Source of the DNA: Isotricha intestinalis
Lineage: Eukaryota > Ciliophora > Litostomatea > Vestibuliferida > Isotrichidae
DNA length: 18,888 nt
Direction of reading: 5' to 3'
Assembly (NCBI GenBank): GCA_023807065.1
Contig: JAJJLU010004094.1
Coordinates: 1-18,888, forward strand
Shown: piece after piece, positions 8,897-17,000 of the stretch
How positions within the stretch are numbered: position 1 is the first letter of the stretch
Layout: each line of letters opens with the position of its first letter
Program-made: the position numbers and the translations under genes
Notes under the pieces: model-generated
The model's database searches: none
What the model saw: the letters and a program-made list of their open reading frames with translations, nothing else
What the model was told of the DNA's origin: nothing

Positions 8897-10501
8897 ATGA
8901 ACACTGAAAAATTAAGTGATATACATAGAATTTTTAATCAATTTCAGATTGAAAATCCAAATTCTTTTTCTTTATTAATGGTATTTTTGAATAATGAAAA
9001 TATAGTTAAAGATAGAAATATTCAAGATTTTTTAATTCATGTATTTATAATTAGAAATCATCATTTAAACTTTAAAGAAAATTGGTTAATTGTGAAATTT
9101 ATTATTATAAGAGATTTTCTTCATAATGATGATTTACAAAAAAATAATTCAATATCTTCATTTCTTTACATAAATTGTATAGATAATTTAAAGAAGTTTA
9201 TTTTGAATGATGATTATATCAAAAATAAATTAGAAAATGATATTGAAGTAATTTTTGACATGAGTTGTATATATAAATGTTTATTTAGAGAAAGTACTGA
9301 AAAAAATCACATTCAAAGAAAGTTTTTTCTTTTTTTTCAATTAATATTAGAATTAAAAGAAAAAATACTTTTATCAAATAATTTAAGTTTATATAATATT
9401 CTAAACGATATACAAAAATTTGAAAAAAAATCAAAAATAAAAAAATTTGAATTTAAAAATGAAAATAATTCATTAACAAAAAATGAAAATAATAGTGTGT
9501 CAAGTGATATAATAATGAATAGACCATTTCTTATTGAAAATTCATTATCTCAAAAACTAGAAAAAATAATATTAAAATGTAATTCCACAAGAATAGAAAT
9601 AAATGAATTATTATCTTTTAATTTTTTTAAACAAAAAATAAATGAATTATTCGCCGAACATACTATAAAAAAATTAGGAAGTTTCGCTCTTGGTTTATTT
9701 TATTCTATTGATAAAATAAAATATAATATTGATTTGATGTTATTTTATAATGTGAAAAAAAAAGAAAATAGGATTAATGATTATAAAACAATAATAAAAA
9801 ATTTATCTTCAATTCAGGAATTTAATTTTGACTTTTCAAATTCAAACATCGAAAACAAAGAATACATTCCAGTTAAATTTAAAAATAAAAGTATTTCAAA
9901 TAATAAAATATTTAATTTAAGAATTTACTTTAGTAATCAACTTTATTGGTATTCTTCCACTATAATAGAAAAATTATATTTAATTAAAAATATTAGAGCC
10001 ACTCATATATTTTATTCTCAAATATTAATAGAAAAAATTAACTTTTTGAAAAGTAATTTTGAATTAATAATATTAATTTTAAATTTTTTAAATAATAATT
10101 TCCATTTAATTAATGAAAGAAAAAAAGAAAAATTTGTTTATTTTAATTGTGAAGATCCTTATAATAATTCTTCTTTAACAGAAAATAATATTATTCTTTT
10201 TTATCCTGAATTTGAAAAAGAAGTTCTAAATAAAATTAATAATATTGATATGACCAAATTAATTTTTGAATTTGGAGATTTTATGAATAATTATTTTTCT
10301 TATCTTTTAAATGAAAATAGTGAGAATGAAAAGAATAATTTAATTTTTGAATTTGATGATTTTAGGAACGAAAATTTTATTTTTAATAGAGGAAATATTG
10401 ATAAGAGATATATTGATTTGAATAAACAAGAACTTCAAGATTTTAAAAAGAAAATAAAAAATTTTAATTATTATAAAGGGAATATTTTTAGATTAAATTA
10501 A
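8897..10501 (+). CDS. Degenerate Trf4/GLD-2-type nucleotidyltransferase (probable pseudo-poly(A) polymerase)
   Basis: This 534-residue protein resembles non-canonical poly(A) polymerases from about residue 210 on. KKLGSFALGLFYSIDKIKYN (from 258) is the glycine-serine motif (Gly261-Ser262) that binds the triphosphate. The next strand reads Asn277-Ile-Asp279, where active enzymes have Asp-x-Asp. The strand carrying the third catalytic Asp appears as N-L-R-I-Y-F, with Arg342 at that place. Two of three metal-binding carboxylates therefore look lost. KLIFEFGDFMNNYFSYLL (from 454) resembles the start of the PAP-associated domain. Residues 1-190 are helical and unassigned. It follows the PUF gene on the same strand, and PUF proteins partner GLD-2-type polymerases in animals. 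A scaffold or RNA-binding role is inferred. The alignment is by eye, so an active enzyme with shifted residues is not excluded. Confidence 0.6.
   Translation: MNTEKLSDIHRIFNQFQIENPNSFSLLMVFLNNENIVKDRNIQDFLIHVFIIRNHHLNFKENWLIVKFIIIRDFLHNDDLQKNNSISSFLYINCIDNLKKFILNDDYIKNKLENDIEVIFDMSCIYKCLFRESTEKNHIQRKFFLFFQLILELKEKILLSNNLSLYNILNDIQKFEKKSKIKKFEFKNENNSLTKNENNSVSSDIIMNRPFLIENSLSQKLEKIILKCNSTRIEINELLSFNFFKQKINELFAEHTIKKLGSFALGLFYSIDKIKYNIDLMLFYNVKKKENRINDYKTIIKNLSSIQEFNFDFSNSNIENKEYIPVKFKNKSISNNKIFNLRIYFSNQLYWYSSTIIEKLYLIKNIRATHIFYSQILIEKINFLKSNFELIILILNFLNNNFHLINERKKEKFVYFNCEDPYNNSSLTENNIILFYPEFEKEVLNKINNIDMTKLIFEFGDFMNNYFSYLLNENSENEKNNLIFEFDDFRNENFIFNRGNIDKRYIDLNKQELQDFKKKIKNFNYYKGNIFRLN
10259..10378 (+). 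repeat. 27-codon internal repeat in PAP-like C terminus
   Basis: LIFEFGDFMNNYF (from 10259) recurs as LIFEFDDFRNENF (from 10340), offset by exactly 81 bases. The first five codons are identical at the DNA level (TTAATTTTTGAATTT). This suggests a local tandem duplication in the C-terminal region. Confidence 0.6.
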
Positions 10502-10512
10502 TTTATAAATTT

Positions 10513-10788
10513 TAGAAAACATTTAAAACATAGAAAATATAATTTCACTTTTTTCTTTATTTTCTTAAATACTAAAATACCACAACTGAATATTTATTTT
10601 CTTTGATATTAATCTTTCTCCTTCATAAATATTTAAGACTTAATGTTTTAATTATATTTAACTGAAAGAATTTCCATTTTATATTAAATGATCTTCCTAT
10701 TATTCCAAAAACTTGTTTATTATCCTTATATATTTATCATTGTTTAAAAAATGAATATAAAATGTTTTTATTTTTTCATTTATTCTCA
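10513..10788 (-). pseudogene. Possible decayed gene fragment
   Basis: On the minus strand, coding-like peptides appear in successive frames across this gap. They are MRINEKIKTFYIHFLNN (from about 10788), KDNKQVFGIIGRSFNIKWKF (about 10725-10666) and NIYEGERLISKKINIQLWYF (about 10632-10573). They carry Trp, Gly, Arg and Gln in a way that plain A/T spacer does not, and no single frame is open throughout. No family is recognised. The pattern fits a gene broken by at least two frameshifts. It lies downstream of the Ras gene on the same strand. Confidence is low because short open pieces arise easily in AT-rich DNA. Confidence 0.35.
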
Positions 10789-10853
10789 TAATTTTTAAAA
10801 ATGATTAAATAAAACAAATAAAAATAATAATTATTAATTAATTTAAATAGTAT

Positions 10854-11502
10854 TTAAAAAAAACCTATCTTTAAAAACAAAATTAATGAACTTAACAACA
10901 ACATCCCTTTTTTTTTTTTTTTTAATTCATTTCTTTTAATTTGGATAATTTTTTTAGCAAGAATTTCAAAAGCTTCTTTACAATTAAAATTAGTTTCTGC
11001 AGAAGTTTCAATATATTCACAACCCCATTTATTAGCTAATTCTTTAGCTTGTGAATAATTTATTTTTCTTTCATTATCTAAATCTTGTTTATTTCCAACT
11101 AATAAAATAGGGCAAACTTTTCCATTTTTAATTTGTAAAATTCTATCTCTTTTATTTATTAAAGCTTTAAAACTTTCTTCATCATTAATTGCAAAAACTA
11201 AAAGAAAACCCTCACCAAAATTTATCCAAGTATCCATTTTATTTTGATATTCTTCTTCTCCTCCTGTATCTAATATTTCTATGTTATATTTATTTTCATC
11301 TATTTTTGCTATTGATTTATATTTATCTTCTATTGTTGGATCATGTGATTTTGGAGCATTATAATTTATAAATCTATATGTTAAACATGATTTTCCTACT
11401 ATTGACTTTCCTATTAAAGATATTCTTATTGGGGAGTCTAGAAATTCTAACTAAATTTTTTTGTTATTTTAGATTTTTTATACTTACTATGTCTTTTTCC
11501 AT
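10854..11502 (-). CDS. Ras-family small GTPase, two exons
   Basis: Exon 1 (11502-11488) encodes MEKDI. A 37-nt GTAAGT...TTTAG intron follows, and exon 2 starts at 11450. There is no ATG ahead of the P-loop in exon 2, so splicing is required. Motifs (H-Ras numbers in brackets) are: P-loop GKSIVGKS at 19-26 [10-17], switch I Thr44 [35] in DPTIEDKY, switch II DTGGEEEY at 66-73 [57-64], NKQD at 125-128 and ETSAE at 153-157. This is the Ras/Rap subfamily, a membrane-bound GTP switch. Residues usually Gly12, Gly13, Ala59 and Gln61 are Ser21, Ile22, Gly68 and Glu70. As written, the frame runs through a 16-base poly-A into an odd hydrophobic tail ending at 10854. With one A fewer it would end in KKKKKGCCC and stop at 10892, a lipidatable cysteine tail. 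The latter is probably the true end. Confidence 0.88.
11451..11487 (-). other. 37-nt spliceosomal intron in the Ras gene
   Basis: The intron reads GTAAGT at 11487-11482 and ends TTTAG at 11455-11451, in phase 0 between Ile5 and Leu6. It contains in-frame stops. Removing it joins an ATG exon of 15 bases to the P-loop exon. CTAAAATAAC inside it could supply a branch point. It is very short for a fungal intron. Confidence 0.8.
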
Positions 11503-11611
11503 CTTTTATATAATTAATCCAAAGGAAAATTAATTTATTGTTTAATTTTATTATTTTTTTTAATAGAATTATTTATTTAAAAACTGTTTTTTTGATTCAA
11601 TTAAAGAATAA
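11503..11611. promoter_or_regulatory. Short divergent promoter, Ras / Jhy-like gene
   Basis: Only 109 bases separate the two divergent ATGs, so both 5' UTRs and core promoters share this segment. It is A/T with T-runs and a TTATATAATTAA stretch near the Ras end. No specific factor site is recognisable. Confidence 0.55.
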
Positions 11612-13057
11612 ATGTCAAACGACTATTTTCAAAATAAATTTAAAGATCAAATTCAATTTATGGGTAAAGGAGGAATATCTTCTATTCAGTCAAATCAACC
11701 AATCCAACCATATCCAAACAATAATAATTATAATATACCTCAAAATAATCAAAATATGATAAATATGAATATGAATTATCCAGTTATTTTTCAACCCAAC
11801 CAAATGAATTATGGAAATCAAAATTTAATTCCTAATCAAATGAATATAAATAATCAAAACAATGTTGATAATAATTTTTCAGGTTGGGCTGAAATATATA
11901 ATAAAGAACAAAAAAATAAAAAACAGAATAAATCTTCTTCAAAAATAAATAATAGAATTAAAAGTGGAGGAGAAATGATAATGAGAGGAAATAAAAATAA
12001 AGAAGGAAATGAAAAAAATAAAAATAAAAGACAAGATAAAGCTGTAACACCTCCTCCACAAAATAATAATACTATTAATCAATATAATCAATTTCAAATG
12101 AATTATATGAATCCACAAATGATGATGAATAATCCAAATTTTAATCCCTACAGTCAATATCAACAAATGATAAATCCAATGAATAATTATTTAAATAATA
12201 ATAATCTTAACCAAATAAACATGAATAATAATTTCAATAATCAAATTCCAATGAACAATTATAATATGAACAACAATTTTAATCAACAAATACCAAATAA
12301 TAATATTAACCAAATAAATATGGCAAATAATAATAATAATAATGAATCGACAAAAGTAAATAATTCTGCAAGAAACAATAAAAATTATCATTTTATTGAA
12401 TATAAACCATATACATTAAAAGATTATAAAGAATTAACAAGATCAAAAATTATAATGGGACCTTTAGGAGCAAATATAGGAACAAAAGAATGGGAAGAAA
12501 AAAAAGCAAAAATGAAAAGAATGGAAACTTATTCAAATAGAATAAATCAAACACATAAAGGAATAACTAAATTAAAGAAGGATTCTCCTAAAGAAGAAAT
12601 TGAAAAAAATTTACAATTAAAAAAAGAAAATAGTCATAGATATAGAACATATGAATATGGAAAATTAATAAGAAATGTAAGAGGAAATTATACAAATTCA
12701 AAAATGAGTGCTATAACCGGAAATAATGATAATTATTACAAAGATTTAGGAATTATAAATGAAAATGAAGAATTTAAGTTAAAAACTGGAGATTTAAATA
12801 TTATTAATATTCAAAATAATAAAGATGTTGATTTAAATGATCCTAATAATTTTATGCCTTTAATTAAAGATACTGAAAATATTAATGATACTTTTCATAA
12901 AATAAATACTCCTTATAAAAGTAATATTTCTAATTTTGAAGTAAATAATAATTTTGATGAAAATAGTAATAATAATCAACCTACTTTACAATCTTTAATT
13001 CAACAAAATGAAGATTTTAAATCAAAAATTGATGATATTAAGAATTCTTTACTTTAA
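11612..13057 (+). CDS. Jhy (C11orf63)-like cilium-associated protein with Asn-rich N terminus
   Basis: This is a 481-residue protein. Residues 30-250 are low-complexity Asn/Met/Gln/Pro, including an imperfect repeat of NQINM and NFNxQIP units near 200-240. Conserved-looking sequence starts at about 256: EYKPYTLKDYKELTRSKIIM is followed by GPLGANIGTKEWEEKKAKMK and a basic helix ending YSNRIN. The order YxPYTLxDY, then LGxxG, then a charged helix with Tyr and Asn at its end is what I associate with Jhy/C11orf63. That protein is linked to motile-cilium structure, and its relatives occur in flagellated protists. Residues 310-375 continue basic and helical (HRYRTYEYGKLIRNVRG). The last 100 residues are acidic and Asn-rich, ending in a short coiled coil. 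The start at 11612 is the first ATG in frame. The family call is from memory of the motif, so it is moderate. Confidence 0.75.
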   Translation: MSNDYFQNKFKDQIQFMGKGGISSIQSNQPIQPYPNNNNYNIPQNNQNMINMNMNYPVIFQPNQMNYGNQNLIPNQMNINNQNNVDNNFSGWAEIYNKEQKNKKQNKSSSKINNRIKSGGEMIMRGNKNKEGNEKNKNKRQDKAVTPPPQNNNTINQYNQFQMNYMNPQMMMNNPNFNPYSQYQQMINPMNNYLNNNNLNQINMNNNFNNQIPMNNYNMNNNFNQQIPNNNINQINMANNNNNNESTKVNNSARNNKNYHFIEYKPYTLKDYKELTRSKIIMGPLGANIGTKEWEEKKAKMKRMETYSNRINQTHKGITKLKKDSPKEEIEKNLQLKKENSHRYRTYEYGKLIRNVRGNYTNSKMSAITGNNDNYYKDLGIINENEEFKLKTGDLNIINIQNNKDVDLNDPNNFMPLIKDTENINDTFHKINTPYKSNISNFEVNNNFDENSNNNQPTLQSLIQQNEDFKSKIDDIKNSLL

Positions 13058-14041
13058 TGATATTTTATATATAATATTGTTAATTTTAAAAAATATAAAA
13101 ATAAAATAATTCTATTTTTTGAATTACTTCTTTAATTTTCATTTTTTCTAATTCTTTTCTTATTAATATATTCAAAAACAATAATTTCCTTTATAACCAT
13201 TTCTTAAATCTTCGATATTTTGTACTAATTTTTCAATTTTTTTTCATTCTCTATTATTCCATTAATTTCATTTTGATTTGGAACTTATTAAATCATTAAT
13301 CTTATATAAATCTAATTTATATACATTTAATATTTTATTTCTTTCATTCTTTTCTTAATTTTTCCATATTATTAATTAATTGAATCACTTTCTATTTTTT
13401 CTTTTTTAAGTAATAAACTATTTAATTCTATTAATTTAATAAATTTAATTTTTGATTTATTTTTATTCTTTTAGTATGATTTCTTCATATGAAGTAAAAT
13501 AAATTATAAAGATTCTTAATATTTACATTTTCAATTTAGTAATTATCTCTATTTTTTGATTATTTATATATTCATTGTTAAAGGTATTTATGTATTATTT
13601 AAAGAATTATTTTTTCAATGCTCCAACTTTATTTAAATATCTTTTATTGAATCTAATGTATCTTCTCAATTATCCATAAGAATTTAAATATTTTTTTGGG
13701 ATTTATGATAGTATTATTGACTAAACATTGTAAATTTTTTGCTCACACTCATTTTAATAATTAATAATAATTAATAAACATTAAATTTTATTAATTAAAT
13801 GATTAAAGAAATTTAAAAAATAATTATATTTTTTAAATATGAAAAAAAAATAAAAAGGAAATATAAATTCAAAAAAAACAAAATAAAAATCAACACACCT
13901 TCATTAATTTCAATTCTTAAAAAAAATTAATTTAAATAATTCTTTAATATCCTTTAATCTCCTTATAATCTCTGGAAAAAAATTTTATTTTTTTAAACTA
14001 AATAATTAATTAAAAATTATTTTTTCAAAAAAATATAATTT
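13058..14041. other. Long intergenic region containing a pseudogene
   Basis: The first two-thirds holds the minus-strand pseudogene listed separately. About 13760-14041 is the 5' flank of the ankyrin/CNOT10-like gene. It is A/T with scattered pyrimidine words (for example CCTTTAATCTCCTTATAATC ending near 13970) and no open frame. No RNA gene was seen. Confidence 0.5.
13095..13752 (-). pseudogene. Frameshifted pseudogene of a coiled-coil protein
   Basis: An ATG at 13752-13750 opens MSVSKKFTMFSQ and then meets a stop. Coding-like peptides continue on the same strand, switching between all three frames: EDTLDSIKD (near 13665), LNKVGALKK (near 13635), YINTFNNEYINNQKIEIITK (about 13593-13530), IELNSLLLKKEKIESDS (about 13435-13381), KNERNKILNVYKLDLYKIND (about 13352-13290), KLVQNIEDLRNGYKGNYCF (about 13230-13172) and RKELEKMKIKEVIQKIEL (to about 13100). 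In order they read like one charged coiled-coil protein of about 215 residues with several indels and stops. The purine-rich minus strand matches that of real genes here. The neighbouring genes are clean over kilobases, so sequencing error is unlikely to explain so many breaks. The family is not recognised. Confidence 0.6.
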
Positions 14042-17000
14042 ATGGAAAATAAAGAAAATTTAATTTCAAATAATATTCAAACAGATAAAGTTAGAGAATG
14101 TGTTACAAATTTATTCTTTTATAGTGAAAATGGTAATTCAAAAAAACTAAAAGAATTAATAGAAAATAATATATATTCAACACAAACACTTAACAAAGCA
14201 TTTAGAAAATTAATTTTTAAATTTGAATTTCAAAATCCAGAATATGAAAAATGTATTCATATCTTAATGAATTTAAATATAAAGATAAATTTACAACTTC
14301 CAAAAGAAAATTCTACAATTTTAATGACAATTTTAAAAAAAGGAGATATATATTTAATAAAAACAATATTAGAATATTCAAGAACCAAAGAACAAGATAA
14401 TGAACTTGAAACAATAGATTTTAATATAAAAGATAAATATAATAGAAATGCAATTCATTATTTATTTATTTATAATTTCCTTGAAAGTGATGTAATTGAA
14501 ATTTTTGATTATTTACTAAATAATTATTGTAAAAATGATAAAAATTTATATGAAAATATAATTTATTTACTTGATACTCCTGATGGAGATGGAGATGTTC
14601 CTTTGGGAATTTGTTTAAAAAAAGGATGGTATGTTATGACTTTAAAATTAATTAAATTTGTTAAAAAAAGACATGAAAATAATAAAAAAAATAATTTACT
14701 TCATTGTGCTGTTTTGGGTCCTAAAAATTCTATTATGTGCTTAAAAATTATATTATATTATTGTAAAGTTGATGATTTAAAATCTAAAAATGATGATTAT
14801 TTAACTCCTTATCAATTAGCATATAAAAATGGATTTTATCAATTAAGTAAAATATTAAAAGATTATGAAAAAAATTTTGACAATCAAATATATAAAGAAT
14901 CTTTTTATGAAGAATCTCAAGACTATTTAAAACAAAATTATAATGATTTAGCTATCAGAACATTAAATTATTTTAATAAAGGATTATATGAAAAATGTAT
15001 TGTATATTTGAAAAACTGTCAATATTATCAATATTATAATGAACCAAGTTATGATGATAGTAAAATTGATAATTCTTCTATTGAATGGAATTACCTTTTA
15101 ATTCGGCATAAAATACTTTTAAATTCAGAAAAAAAAAATAATAATTATTTCTCAAACAAAAAAAAAAAAATAAAAGATCTTGATTCTAAAAAAAATAAAG
15201 AATATCAAAATAATGCTTCTTTCTTTCCAAATCAAGAAGAATTTAAAAATTTTTTTGATAAAACTTTATATAATTTTAATATATGGAATTCCAATAAAGA
15301 TATTAATAATGAAGAAATAAAAGATAAATTAGCAAAAAGGTATTTGTTACTTTATAATAAAGTAGTCTTTTATTTAAAAAGTGGTGATTTTGATTCTATT
15401 TTTTCAACAATACATTTATATTTAACAAATGAATTTCCAAATGATGAAAAAAAATATTATCAATGGATAATTTATGTAAGCTCCACATTAATGTTAATTG
15501 AAATTTTTATTTATATTGATTATAATGAAATTGCTGAAATGTTTTTAGAATCTTTTGATATTTTTATAAATACAAAAAAGAAAGATTATTTCTCTCTTTC
15601 TTATTCTGAGAATGAAAGAAAAATTTTTGAATATTTAAATGATAATGAAATTATGAATCAATTTTCAAAATATTGGATTGAAGTTTTATGTTATAATAAT
15701 CTATTAAAAATGATGATAAATATTAAAAACTCAAAAAATTTCTCCATACAATATAAAAAACTTATTAAAGAATGTCAATATATAAATGAATTAAACATTT
15801 TTAGAAGATTAAAAATGTTATATATATGTTTAAAAATACAAAAAAATTATTATTTAAATTATCAAAAATGTTTTAAATATTTACAATTATTACAAGAAAA
15901 AGATATGGATATTTTTTATCATAATTCATTAGGAATTATAAATTTAAAATTGAAAAATTTTTTTATAGCAGAATTTCATTTTAGACAAGCTATAAGTATT
16001 TATAAAAATGCCCTTACTATAAAAGGAAAAAATTTTGATTTTAGAATAAATTATGTTTGTTCAATAGAATTTAATATAGCTCTTACTTATTTTTATCAAG
16101 GAAAATATATAGAAGCAAGAGATATTTTATTAAAATTATCAAAAATTAGTCTTATGAAAAATAATTACAAAACATGGTTTAGATTAGGATTATGTTCTAA
16201 AGAAATAGAATTGAGTAAACATTTAAATAATTCAAATAAAATTATTAATTCTTCAAATATAAATATTTTTAAAGGTTATACAAAAGAAGAAAATAATGAA
16301 ATTAAAACAGAGAAAGACTGCATTAGTATTGATTTTGAAAATGACAATGAAAATAAAGATTCAAAAGATGAGGATTCAAATGATGAATTATATAAAGACT
16401 TTTTAAAAGACTATAAATATAATTATGAATCTGAAGAAGATACATCTTTTAAAAAAAATAATTATTCTATTAAAAGAATAATTTTAAGATGTACACATAA
16501 TGCTAATAACCCTTTTAAAACTTCTATTTATTTAAATGAATCCATTAATTCATTTAAAAGAGTTATTTTTCTTTCAAAAAAAAATTTAAAGAAACAAGAA
16601 TCCATTAAAAATTTAATTGAAATATATTATAATAGAATTCCAAAAGATAAAGGTGATAAGGAATTTCCTTTAAATTATAAATTAAGAATTAATATTAATA
16701 TTTTATGTGAAACTTATTTAAATCTAATTTTTTGTTTTTCTTTAAGAGAAGAATGGAATGAAATTATAATTACAATAAAAGAATTCAGGAAAAGAAATTT
16801 GATAATTTCAGAAGATATTCATATAAGAATTGAACAATATGAAATTGAAGCATATATAAATTTAAAATATTATGATAAAGCCAAAAATTGTATAAAAAAT
16901 AGTTTAGATAAACATAAAGAAATGATTCAAAATTTAAATCTTAATTATTATTCAAAAAGAAATAATGAATTTATAAAAGAAATTTATTATAAAATAAATT

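Noticed and set aside
11189..11371. Plus-strand open frame of 60 codons, and another at 11538-11759
   Set aside because: The first is antisense to Ras motifs. The second overlaps the start of the Jhy-like gene in another frame and has no recognisable feature.
11939..12391. Two minus-strand open frames rich in Ile and His
   Set aside because: They are antisense to the Asn/Gln/Met-rich arm of the Jhy-like protein.
13095..13752. Reading TAA and TAG as Gln (a ciliate code) to make one long frame
   Set aside because: All other genes use TAA as a stop, TGA codons also interrupt the frame, and the best coding-like peptides switch frame. A pseudogene explains this better.
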